Positions 10,601 through 20,333 of a stretch of DNA of 64,000 bases are shown in pieces. The DNA comes from Lepidodermella squamata (taxonomy: Eukaryota; Gastrotricha), in NCBI GenBank assembly GCA_047495785.1, contig JBLDXI010000029.1, forward strand, positions 372,001 to 436,000, written 5' to 3'. The notes under the pieces were generated by a model. It was given only the letters and a program-made list of their open reading frames with translations, did not search any database and was not told the DNA's origin. The position numbers and the translations under genes were made by a program. Positions within the stretch are counted from its first letter, which is position 1, and every line of letters starts with the position of its first letter.

Positions 10601-13295
10601 ACTTTGATCATAGCCAAAAAGGCCGAGAAGCGATAAAGAAAGGGAGTAGGCCGGAATATTCCGGACCGTGTCTCGGGCTGAGTACACTCTCAACTGGTCA
10701 GTTCTTATGCATATGCTAGCTAATCAAAAAAATTAAAAAATTAAAAATAAATATGTGTCGTATCGCAATGAGCAATTCTTCCAATTGCCGATAGAGATAT
10801 CTCTAACCCCGATCTGCCCAAGATAGCTGCATAGCCTAAAGAGATATCTCTATGGCAATAAATAGTGGTTCATAGAGATATCTCATTGAGCAATAATTTT
10901 ACTACGACACGTGCCGTTTAGGAGACAAGCGTTTAAGCTTTTATAAGTTTTTAATACAAAAAATTTAGAAAACATTTATCAAAGTAGTTTAAATCAGAGA
11001 CCCATATTATAATGCCTAAAGCTTTATTGCCCAAAGATTTAGCGGAGAAGGAGCTGTTCATTAAAGCCTGTAGTGAAAGTGGAAAGGTTGATGGTGTTAC
11101 AGCCGATTGCAAGCACAACCTGAGGCATTTGTTTTGCGTTGTTGGCGGTAAACTGAAGTACCGAGAAGCCGAACAAAAACAAGCCGAAAATTGGCATGTC
11201 CTGGTGATGGACACCTTCTTGGAACGTGCAAAGAAGTACCACACCGAGAATAGCCACGCTGGATATAGCGCCGTAGTAGCCTTTTTTAAGCTTTTTAAGG
11301 AGGACGAAGCTGAAGGGTGCCGTTGCAAGTCTGGGTGCAAGTCAACAACAAAACGTTGCGCATGTCGTAACTGGAAAGTTGGCAAGGTCCTGCAGCCTAT
11401 GAAATGTGGTCCTTCCTGTTTATGCTCAAAAACTAATTTTTGCGAAAACAAGTAGTTGATGTGTTTTTCGACATCTATCGATGAGTTTGAGTAATGAAAA
11501 TGAAGAAGATGTGAATAGAATGATTTATTTTTAATATTTCGTTAATAAACGTCGATATTATGTGTTATTGCTCTAAGAGATATCTCAATCGGCAATAATT
11601 TATTGACAATTTATTAATTTGCTCAAAGGAGGCCCCCTTTAAGCAATTGCTAATAGAGATATCTCTATCGTCAATTGGAGGAAATTGCTCATTGCGATAC
11701 GACATATGCATAACTCAAAAATGTGCGTCAGCCGGGAGTCGAACCCGGATCGGCTGCTTGGAAGGCAACCATGCTGACCGTTACACCACTGACGCCGGAT
11801 GATATCGCGTGCGTTTAATTAGCACTAGCTTCAGACACGCAAAGCCGATAGCAAACCTAGGTTTTTCATTATTAAGGGTCTCTTGCGCAGGCTAAATTGT
11901 GGATTTTATTTATATTATTTGTATTTATATTTATATTAATTTAATTTATTGAGATTCAGTTGAATGAAGTTCTTTATAATTTAGGTTCCCCAGCCGTTGA
12001 ACGATGCTTTTTCAGCCATTTTAAACACCTTCAACGTCCTTCGCCAGGGTCAATTCGAGCCCGCGAATTACCGCCCGGGTCGTTTGGTCGCTAAAGTTTT
12101 GTACTCGGACGACAATCGCCACTTCGACTACATCCTCTACCGCCACAAATACGTCTACAAAGCCTTCAATGTACCATCTTTCATCCCACCACCCAACCGC
12201 GTTTATGGTGTCATGCCGTTATCGGCCTCGTTTCAAGATTTGATCGCTAATGAATACCCGACTATTCAACGCCCGTTTTGCAAATTGTCAATACCTGAAA
12301 TTGCGAAATCAGGCCGGGAAGTGTTTGATAAGGCGTCGTTAAGGACCTTCGATGGCGCCGATTTTGAGGTCGCCCTACCGCAAAAACACCTAGCTATCCT
12401 CGCATCAACTTGCGATCGAAAAATTGATCAAATTATGAAACCCCAGAGCGATCAAACTCCAGTTAATTTTGTAGCGATGGAGCGTGACGGTAATCATGAT
12501 AGGAAGGCAGTTGTGCGTGTCGGAAATGTGTTATATCGAATCGACAATCGCTGCCAGGTCGAAATTTCGAACTTGACTGCGACTGATCTTAATCGTCACA
12601 GTGTTCCGTCCACTTCTGATCAAAGTTTGATCACCCTGCGCAAATTTGAGGACGGCGATTGCCACATCTATGAAAAATCCACCGGTATCGAGGTTTATTT
12701 TGACGGCCATGATATCAAGGTTATAACTGGCCGATTGAGACTTCGTTCCGCCTCACTGAACTGTGGATTATGTTCGGATTTGAACGCCGATTTAAAGGCA
12801 AGAAATGAGGTGAATGATCCGGTCATTCGTCGTAGCAGGGTGGATCAATCGGTTTCGCGATATTGCCCGGCTCTAAATAATGAGAATGGCTACACTCAGC
12901 GAGAAGATGATGATGACTTCGAACAGACGGCTGAGAAACAGGGATGGAAATCCGATGACTGTAATTTGATCTTCAAAACTAATGTTGAGATCAAATCGGA
13001 ATCAAAGCGAATCTGCTTTTCGAGCAACGCTATTCCGGCTTGTCCGAGCAAGGTAATATATGTGTAAATATTCAAAACAATCCGTAAATTCTTAAAATTT
13101 CAGTGCCGCCCGATCAAAACTCGACTGGAAAGCGTTGACATGACCTGCTTGGACGATACGGCGGAAGCTCGCGAACTGGCTCGCCGCATTGCGCTGTCAG
13201 ATAACGGTCTGAATTTCGGCCTTTTACGCATCTATGCTCACCCGAGCATGGTCACCGGGCCTTATCAGGTGCCAATTGGTTGCGAACGAATTTAA
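4645..13295 (+). CDS. Vtg: Vitellogenin (large lipid transfer protein)
   Basis: Eight exons join in frame: 4645-4753, 5050-6139, 6388-6562, 6728-7727, 7958-9364, 9594-10132, 11985-13052, 13104-13295; 1859 aa, normal for vitellogenins. Exon 1 encodes the signal peptide (MSNKALRACFLVALIICQII). Exon 2 opens with FRAMKEYVYDYETTT, the start of the lipoprotein N-terminal (vitellogenin_N) domain, which runs through about residue 700. Residues about 1098-1185 are a Glu/Lys/Ser low-complexity tract. A von Willebrand type D domain occupies roughly residues 1590-1800 (DGDCHIYEKSTGIEVYFDG, then NCGLCSDLNADL). The product is a yolk precursor, secreted and taken up by oocytes. Exon 2 has much stronger GC-ending codon bias than the other exons. 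Intron 6 (10133-11984) hosts U2 snRNA, a transposon and a tRNA. An apolipophorin-like paralogue is the alternative, but size and a single VWD favour vitellogenin. Confidence 0.93.
10443..10634 (-). ncRNA. U2: U2 spliceosomal snRNA
   Basis: The reverse complement starts ATCGCTTCTCGGCC at 10634, the canonical U2 5' end. It carries the branch-point recognition region GTGTAGTATCTGTTC, a stem IIa with a compensated pair (TTGTAG / CTACAA around TTTAATAT), and an Sm site GATTTTTGG. Stem III is GGGCAGG paired with CCTGCCC. Stem IV has the loop core GGTATTGCAGTGCC, ending near CTCACCCCC. About 192 nt is the usual U2 length. The retained base pairing despite sequence change argues for a functional gene rather than a pseudogene. 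It lies antisense in vitellogenin intron 6. A PSE-like promoter would be at about 10690-10700; I could not identify it with confidence. The exact 3' end is approximate. Confidence 0.9.
10792..10884. repeat. Left iteron cluster of the transposon (3 palindromes)
   Basis: Near-identical palindromes: TAGAGATATCTCTA at 10792-10805, AGAGATATCTCT at 10840-10851, and AGAGATATCTC at 10874-10884. Each has ATTGC-like sequence nearby in one orientation. These look like binding sites for a dimeric protein, plausibly the element's own CXC protein (inference). Confidence 0.75.
11012..11455 (+). CDS. Transposon-encoded cysteine-rich (CXC/tesmin-like) protein
   Basis: Intact 147-aa single-exon gene inside the terminal inverted repeats, with an AATAAA signal at 11543. 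The N-terminal 100 residues are Lys/Glu-rich and probably helical, with no family recognised. The C-terminal 45 residues hold a cysteine cluster (CRCKSGCKSTTKRCAC, then CGPSCLC and NFC) matching the spacing of TSO1/tesmin CXC DNA-binding modules. Such modules bind zinc and AT-rich DNA in known proteins. The protein could therefore bind the AGAGATATCTCT palindromes of the element. A catalytic transposase function cannot be supported from the sequence. The frame is undamaged and has its own poly(A) signal, suggesting recent activity. Confidence 0.7.
   Translation: MPKALLPKDLAEKELFIKACSESGKVDGVTADCKHNLRHLFCVVGGKLKYREAEQKQAENWHVLVMDTFLERAKKYHTENSHAGYSAVVAFFKLFKEDEAEGCRCKSGCKSTTKRCACRNWKVGKVLQPMKCGPSCLCSKTNFCENK
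11576..11667. repeat. Right iteron cluster of the transposon (2 palindromes)
   Basis: AGAGATATCTCA at 11576-11587 and TAGAGATATCTCTA at 11654-11667, the latter inside the right terminal inverted repeat. They mirror the left cluster. Confidence 0.75.
11724..11795 (-). tRNA. trnG-UCC: tRNA-Gly (UCC)
   Basis: A 72-nt cloverleaf on the minus strand. The acceptor GCGTCAG (from 11795) pairs with CTGACGC, discriminator A at 11724. The D-arm contains TGGTGTAACGGTCAGCAT. The anticodon loop CTTCCAA has anticodon TCC (11762-11760) and closes with GTTGC/GCAGC. The T-arm is GGGTTCGACTCCC. A TTTTT Pol III terminator follows at 11721-11717 on the minus strand. Both internal promoter boxes are intact, so it looks functional. 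The right end of the transposon is only 12 bp beyond the terminator. Confidence 0.95.
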
Positions 13296-13656
13296 ATATG
13301 CCAGCAAATCAACCGAAACAAGAACCATTTTAAAACCAGACTGATAATCAAAACATTGTCAAGCGATATTTTATTTCAATGGGAATTGAATTTGATGAGA
13401 ATTATAAAATAATATTTTTGGCAGAACAAATTAGTGATCACGTGTTAATCATGAGATCAATATTGGATCAAATAGATCCGAATTTGACATTTCATAAAAG
13501 TCAGTTAAATATTGGAATTGATCAGGATTTCGGTTCAAAACCAATGATCAATGCACATTTGATCAAAATTTGACATCACAATAACGTGAGAAATGACAAG
13601 GCACAAAATCACGCGTATAAAACTTAAGTGTCTCTGTGAATTCTTCCATACAATAT
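13296..13656. other. Convergent intergenic spacer (vitellogenin / AHI1 3' ends)
   Basis: AT-rich region receiving the 3' ends of vitellogenin (plus) and jouberin (minus). A minus-strand AATAAA-type signal (TTTATT near 13371) could serve AHI1. An open frame at 13379-13573 has no family resemblance and is not called. Confidence 0.5.
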
Positions 13657-16600
13657 TCAAGTTTGAGCATTCGAGCGTGAAGTGTTAGGTTCCAATTGGA
13701 AGAGATTCACTCGTGAAGATGAGTCACCCTGCTGCTGGTTAGTACGACTCGTCGAGATCGGAGTTGTACTAGCTGCTATTGGGCTCAAGGCTCGATTCGC
13801 TTCGTTGCTATTGTTATTATTAATCATATTATTATCGCCAGTCGAGCTGTTGGCCGCCGGTTGTTTTCGCGTTTTAAACACCTTGCGACGCTGATCTTCA
13901 GTTGCTGTTACGTAATTAGCCGGGAAATAGCCGCGTTCTTCGGCACCCGAAGTTACATTCTCGCCCAGCCACCAGCGTTCAGACTCGCGGCATAGCAGGA
14001 CTACTAAATCGCCTTTTCTTAGGGCAAGTTCATCGGCACGCTGAGGTTCGTAATCGTATAATACAAGGTATTTCTGCCGCTTTTTCGTCGGGGCAGATTG
14101 AGGTGGAGCCTGAAAAACGAATAAATTCAAAAGTTTTGAATGCAAAACTCTACATTTTTTAGGTAAGTATCAACATTTTTCTTCCTTGCAATTTTTTAAC
14201 TTGAATTCAAAATGACTCGAAAATTGACAAATCTAAAGCTTAAGTTTAAGGTAAGAGGGAATTAGATTAGATTAATAGAGTAAATATCAAATATTCAAAA
14301 ATTTGTGAAAATTTTACCGTAATTTCCGTTTCGACCTTATCGCCTTCGGCAGAAATATTGAAATTGATGACAGGTTGAGCCTTGAACTGCGTCGAGGTCA
14401 GCATCATCGGGTTAGTCATGGTTCCGGTACCCGGTTGATTGGTCGTAACGGATCCAGCTCCGCCAAATAACAGCGAATCGACAACATTTTGCTTGAACGC
14501 ACTGTTTGGCATCTAAAAACATCATATGTTCAGTAAATCCTGAGTCAGAATTACAAACTACTTACCGTTGCAACAGCACTCAGCGCTCTGTTAACCTTGT
14601 CGACTCGTTTTGTAAAATTTCTCGCAATATGATCGTTAATCGCTTCAATTTCGCGATCCATGTCCATACGATCCGGCTCGAGCAGTTTCAACTTCTGCTC
14701 CGAAATGGTCTCACCCCGCTCGACTCGCTTCAAATACTCGGCTTCAAGCCGCGCCATAGCCTCGTCGAACGTGTACACGTAAACCGGCTGCGAATCGCCG
14801 TAAGAACAAAACGCAACCATGTGGTCATACGGGTGGAATTGAACGTCAGAAACACCTGAGCTGAACGATAATTTATCGTAGATTGTTACCACATCGCCAG
14901 TAACAGCGTTCCAAACAAAACATGTGCCGACTTCAGTCGCGGCTAGGACAAAAGTTCCGCACGGCGTGATGCAAGATCCGATGAAATTTCTCGCATTGAT
15001 ATGGCCCGTGTACAACTGAGTGCAGGCCTCACTCGACAAATCGTACATTCTAAGAGCAGAATCTCGCGTATGAATCAGCAGACGAGTCGTTTGGCTCGGG
15101 CGAATTATTCGATTGATTGGAATTCCGTCGATTTCTTTCGCTCGAACCTTTCGTTCTAAGGTCCAATCTCGGGTGAAACCGCATTTCGGATGATTCGGTT
15201 GAGCTGTTACGTTGCAGTTCCAACTAGCAATTTGGCCTTTCCCGGTCCCGGAGAACAGTAAATGACCAGCTGGGTCGAATTCTAGGCAATTTACCAGCCC
15301 GCCTTGAGCATCAATTTCTTGAAGCAGGAAGCCAGCCCATTTTCGCGTTGTAACCGGCACTCCAAGGCCGTAAATTCGAACTTTACCATCGTGGCATCCT
15401 GTTGCTAGGAGAGACGCGACTTTCGGGTGGAAACGAGCTGCGTAAACAAAAGAAGGATGTGCGAGATTGACATGTTCGGTTGAATTTTCGGTCAGAATCC
15501 AAACTCTAGCTGTTGCGTCTGACGACGCTGATACGAGTTTTGAATCGTCACTCGACCAGTTTAGGTCGTATACCACGTTCATATGCCCGTATAACGATTG
15601 ATTTGCAGTCAGTCGCTTGATATCGTAAATCGCAATTGGATAGTCGCATGACGGTGGGTCGACGCCAGCAGCAGCTAGCTTGAGCCCAGAATTGCTGAAG
15701 CAAAGTCGCGTACAGCCCATTTGGCCGACGAAAACGGTGGAAAGCTGGCGATTAGGTAGTCTGCAAACTTGGCCCGGTAAACGGTTCCAAGCTATCATGT
15801 CTTGGTCGATATTTGCCAGGGCATTTCCCCCAGTCGCAGATTTCAGCAAAGGCTGGCCTGTAACGGATGAAATAAGGCCGAGAGTTTTTGTGAAATTATC
15901 ATTAGAATGAGCTCCGATTTCGCCCTGAGTTGCAATCATCGATCTTGAGGTTGGCAACAGCTGGCTTGGTAATTGAAGTGATTTCAGCGTTACGTATATG
16001 GTTGATGGATATTTAACCCGAGGTGTTGCATTCAACCAAGTTGCAGCTTCACACTGCGTGCCAGCATTTATTACTCGGGGCATTCGATACAGCTGAAGTC
16101 GACATCTTCTTCCAGTATTTAATTGGCCATTTTTCCCAACAATTTTCAGGAAGCCCCAGGCAATTTTTATCCAACCAGCTTCTCTACCATATTGTCGAAT
16201 ATTTTCCGAAATTTCATTCGGAGCCACGTAGTCAATAACTTCGAAAACGACATGCGTCGAAACTGAAGCATCGGAAAAATAGTAAAAATTCTCGTTGAAC
16301 ACAATAGTCTCCTCCCATTTCGGTATGAGGGAGCGATGCTGAGAAAACGAGAACGGCTGAGTTAAAATGGGTAGTACAAAGTCACTTCTAGAATGCTGCG
16401 TTTCGTAAAAAGATGAAACAGGTCGATTTTTATCTAGTTTAGCCAGGTAGTTGTTGATTTTTTGATCGATGATATGAACGCGAACCATGGGGTGACGAAT
16501 ATGGTAGTCAACTTCCAACGGGTCTGTTTGGTGAATCGTAATGCCCAAAACGTGGCCATCATCTTGTCTAACATTGGGTCTCGGCGTCAATTCAGATGTT

Positions 16601-17177
16601 GCGGCTACGGGAAGATTGAGTGGAGGAACGTCACTTCTTTCCTTAGCTTCGGCAGAAACTTCTTGGCCGTGGTCCTTCAGATTTTCAGTGAATTCGTTCG
16701 ATACTTGCAATTCATCAGCCCTCTTCTCCATTTCATCATCGCCTTGAAATGAGAGGTTGACAACTGCAATGCAAAAATCAGGTTATTTTGTAGGCAGTTC
16801 ATGAACTGAGCAATTCACCTGGCCCGCCATCTTTCGCCATTTTTGGTTTGCTATGAAGAATAGATTTCAAAGGAGTTTGAGATATTGAGCTGGGCTCAGA
16901 TGAAGCGACATGTGTCTGAGGTCGGTCATTCATCTCAATTACCTATAATATAGGAGACAGTAAGCTGACAGTAATTCAATCAGATGGCTGATTACTTACT
17001 TCGTCATTTGTTTCCTTGAGCATGCCATCTTTAGCATCGTCTTCTTTCCGCTTTTGTATCCTCTGCATAAGCCGTGTAGCCGCTGACTGAGGCTTTGACG
17101 ATGAGCCTGACGTAATTAGAACAATGATGTACACACCGCATTTGAGGAACACGCCTTTTACCTGAGCCAGTCGCCAT
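13657..17177 (-). CDS. AHI1: Jouberin / AHI1, WD40-SH3 ciliary transition-zone protein
   Basis: Six coding exons on the minus strand: 17177-17162, 17106-17000, 16942-16819, 16763-14566, 14512-14318, 14109-13657; 1030 aa, all junctions phase-consistent. A charged N-terminus precedes a C2-like region (roughly residues 160-360, including MVRVHIIDQKINNYLAKLD and the WEETIVFNENF segment). WD40 repeats follow (for example GHMNVVYDLNWSSDDSKLVS and GHINARNFIGSCITPCGTFV). The C-terminal SH3 domain contains YLVLYDYEPQRADELALRKG, WWLGEN and YFPANYV. This order is diagnostic of AHI1, a component of the ciliary base needed for ciliogenesis in animals where it has been studied. The N-terminus is shorter than in vertebrates. 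A second Asn-rich tail follows the SH3. The 16-nt first coding exon is inferred from frame and splice sites and is the weakest part. Confidence 0.9.
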
Positions 17178-17904
17178 GATCTAATAGATTGTATTTCGAT
17201 GGAATCGATCAGGTTCAGCTAAAAGTATTAGGACGCGTTAGGTGCAGCCGATGAACCCTAATTTGCAGAATGGCAGGCTTATACAACAATTATAATCGAG
17301 GCAGTCTTATTCAGGGTATCATTAAGTAATTTGAGACATGCGGATCGATTGAATGAAGTATCTAGATGCGATTCACGATGAGTAACTGAGGACGCTTTTC
17401 TTAATCGTCCTTGAAGTATAAATATGCTAAATATCAGAAAATAATGATTTTTACAACATTATTCTATAACTTTTTGGTCAACATAAATTTTGTTAACTAT
17501 TCAACAAAATAATGGTTGTCAAATAACCTAGTTTAGGGGAACTTTCTCATCTGTTTCGACCTTTTGGTGCCTTCTCGAAACCCTTTCGTGGAGCCCAGCC
17601 CCCAATCCCTGATCCCTGACTTCTTGCCTTTCTGCCTACCTCAAGTTTGACAAGTTCTACACGTTAGGCATATGATGGAAAGCAATCATGATCTATCTCG
17701 CACGAAAGATCTACTTGCCGCTTAACCATTACCCCCTTCCTCCTATTCGAGTATCGAGTACATACATTTACATCTAATGGGCATTTACTTGAGAATTCGC
17801 TTGCTTATTCAAAAATTCAAACCACATTATGAGTAATATTGCTACCGTTTCCCTTTCTAGATTGTATCCCAAATGACTAGCCTGTAAATGATTTGCTCTT
17901 TTTC
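17178..17904. promoter_or_regulatory. Divergent promoter interval AHI1 / CREB
   Basis: About 730 bp between the AHI1 start (minus) and the first coding exon of CREB (plus). No coding exon is recognisable. It presumably holds both promoters and CREB 5' non-coding exons. No specific element is claimed. Confidence 0.45.
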
Positions 17905-19020
17905 ATGAAGAAAATAGTGACAGCAAACCAAATGCGAGATGGTTTGTATCGATTAATTACTTCGACACCTAATTGATTAGCTCATTTTGTTTCAGTTAAT
18001 GGCGAATCTTCAGTTATTCAAACAAATCCTCAGAAAGGCCCAGGTTTAATACAAGGAATGCCTGGAAACGTAGGCCCCGGTGGTACCCTGGTTGACGACG
18101 CTGAAAAGCAGTGTCGTGAACTTTTAGCTAGACGTCCCTCTTACCGCAAACTGCTCAAGGAGCTTTCAAGCAGTGATCCCGATATCAAGTCACGGCTCGT
18201 TCGTGACAACGATGAACATCATCACATGGCTGCCGCGCAAGCCGCCGCCAACCATCATCAAGATATCATAAACACTATCCACAATATGAGCCAACAGCAA
18301 CCACAGCAACAACGTCCGGTTCAAGAACAAAGCAGAGGTAGCGATGACTCAAATGGATCTGACTCGGGCTCAGACGAAGACAGCGACAGCCGCGATCAAA
18401 GGAGGATAGATGATGATGGTGATCAGGTTGGTTCGTCTTCCTCTTCCGGGCATGATCGATTACAGGTTATTCGCGGCCTCCCACAGGTTCCTTTCGGTTT
18501 TCCAGGCATGCAAATGGCTGGTCTAGACGACGGGGAACGCTATCAACGTGCTCTTGCCATGAATAACGCACAATCCGGTTCAAATCTTCAGGTATAGTTA
18601 TTTTGTAAATGTCGAGTACATGTTTTATGCTGTTGTTACTCGTAGCATCGCCAAGACATGGGCCACGGAGGTCCAGGACAGCATTTAGCAGCACTTTTGC
18701 CTCAATCGGCAGGGTACCAGCTTGCCCCCGGTGTTATAATGTCGAGCTCGAATCCGAACTCGATTAGCGCAGCTATGGCAGTAATGGGCCAGAACTCATC
18801 TCCACCCGTAGGCGAGGAAGTAGCTCGTAAACGCGAGATGCGCCTACTAAAGAACCGCGAAGCAGCTCGTGAATGTCGGCGGAAAAAGAAAGAGTACGTT
18901 AAATGCCTCGAAAACCGCGTTGCCGTGCTGGAAGCGCAGAACAAGGCGCTCATTGACGAGTTGAAATCGTTGAAAGAGCTCTACTGCCAGTCGAGCATCC
19001 TACCTGGGCCCAAAGATTGA
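17905..19020 (+). CDS. CREB: CREB-family bZIP transcription factor
   Basis: Exons 17905-17941, 17996-18591 and 18646-19020 join to 335 aa. A kinase-inducible domain is visible at about residues 60-75 (LARRPSYRKLLKELSS) with the PKA site RRPSY intact, followed by a Ser/Asp acidic stretch and Gln/His-rich sequence. The C-terminal bZIP has the basic region RLLKNREAARECRRKKKEYV and a leucine zipper (CLENRVAVLEAQNKALIDEL) ending soon after, as in CREB/CREM/ATF1. The product binds cAMP response elements as a dimer and is activated by phosphorylation at the KID Ser. The N-terminal exon (MKKIVTANQMRD) is inferred from splice phase; an upstream start is possible. AATAAA at about 19066 marks the 3' end. 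Confidence 0.92.
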
Positions 19021-19949
19021 TGAATTTCCGAACGCCGGCTCATTCTTACTTCTGGAATTTTAGATGAATAAACGAAGACCATTTTTTCAATTAAAACTAC
19101 TATTTTTCTTGTTGCTACACGTGACACAAGCCCGCACACCAAATTTTAAATGTTGAAAAAATCCTGGTAATTTGTCTGTATATCTTGTTTTTTTCTGTTC
19201 TTTTCTAATAAGTGCTTCTATTGCAAGGTACTTGAAACGCCCGGAGACAAAAATAATTTATTTTCATTACATACATCTGTGTATACTTCATGTGCACCCG
19301 GCCTAATTAGACAGACACGTGTGTATAGTGTTGTAAACAATTTTCTATATTTCGAAGGGTTGTTTCTTACGTAACTCCGCATACGCGTGCTACTTTTTCA
19401 ACTCTGAATTTCTCTCGCGGAAAAATATCAATAATAATATCGATGTGACCAGTGGCGAAACTTGAAAACTGCTTAAAAACTGACCCGAATATTTCTACTT
19501 TTGTTTCTCTCTCTCTCTTTGGAAAATTTCTTGAAATGCGCGATCTCATTTTCCCTTCCTCCATTTCTTCTTTTCTTGTTCACTTCAATCGTAGTAGTTG
19601 ATAGCTTATGACGAGGCCACGGTGCACTGTGTTTTTTGTTGAAATAGCCTTACGTGTAGTGATGGACCATTAAAAAAACTTCGTTTCTCTATCTCGATAT
19701 TTGAAGGCTATATTGTGAAAATTATCGCGCTGATATATAATAATAGTAATATAACAAATATATTGTTGAAATGACTGCATATATAAATATATATATTTAC
19801 TATGGAGAAAAATGCGTATATATTTAGACCGTGACAGGTTGTTTAAATTTTTGAATAAAAATTGTTGGCGTTAATGTTGATTTTTCTGGATGGATCAAAA
19901 TTTTAACTGTGATTTTTTCTATTTTCTTTTAGATTTTTTTTATCGCTTG
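19021..19949. other. CREB 3' UTR and spacer
   Basis: AT-rich interval containing the CREB 3' UTR (AATAAA at about 19066) and the leader of the next gene. A tttttttag-type acceptor just before 19950 suggests a spliced leader exon for that gene. No other gene seen. Confidence 0.5.
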
Positions 19950-20201
19950 ATGGCAAAACGTGGTTTGATCTATCGATTGGTTAATTTGCGATTCCGATCG
20001 CAGATCGCGGCTCGAATTTTCGTTCTATGCGGCTCGCTTGCTGTAACGGGTCTTTTATTCGGCGGACTCTTCGCTCCGTACATGCTCGGCTATAAGGAGT
20101 ACGCAAAACGGCCACAAATCACGTACCCGCTGTGGTATATCGAAGAGCAGGAAAAGAAACGCCAAAAACAGCTGGAATTAAGCGGAAATAGCCAGAAATA
20201 G
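19950..20201 (+). CDS. Small single-pass membrane protein, possibly mitochondrial
   Basis: An 83-aa intact ORF. A basic N-terminus (MAKRGLIYRLVNLRFRSQIA) precedes one hydrophobic segment (RIFVLCGSLAVTGLLFGGLF). A short motif APYMLGYKEYAKRPQ and a Lys/Gln-rich tail follow. The basic, Arg-containing start plus a single membrane helix suits a small inner mitochondrial membrane protein. The GxxxxP-Y-EY arrangement is weakly reminiscent of SMIM20/MITRAC7 assembly factors, but I do not assign it. The frame is open upstream to 19890; I chose 19950 because the preceding residues look like translated leader and an acceptor-like cttttag sits between. NDUFB7 follows 130 bp downstream on the same strand. 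Confidence 0.6.
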   Translation: MAKRGLIYRLVNLRFRSQIAARIFVLCGSLAVTGLLFGGLFAPYMLGYKEYAKRPQITYPLWYIEEQEKKRQKQLELSGNSQK

Positions 20202-20333
20202 CCCTGATAAATTTATCGATTTTTGTTCGTTGCCGGTCTTATCGTTAATTATTTCTACCTTGTTCAATATAGGGTGACTGATACATACAGTTACATATAA
20301 TTTTGATAGGCGATTTTGTTGTGAGAGATAACA

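Larger units (their letters stand above)
10756..11704 (+). mobile_element. 949-bp DNA transposon with terminal inverted repeats, encoding a CXC-type protein
   Basis: Terminal inverted repeats of about 50 bp begin TGTCGTATCGCAATGAGCAA at 10756. The same sequence reads inward on the minus strand from 11704, with few mismatches. The flanking direct repeat TATG (10752-10755 and 11705-11708) looks like a 4-bp target-site duplication. Inside are one 147-codon gene and five copies of the palindrome AGAGATATCTCT or close variants, three near the left end and two near the right. The element lies between the U2 promoter side and the 3' end of the tRNA-Gly gene, within a vitellogenin intron. No superfamily is recognised: there is no visible DDE transposase, so it is either non-autonomous or uses an unfamiliar protein. 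Confidence 0.8.
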
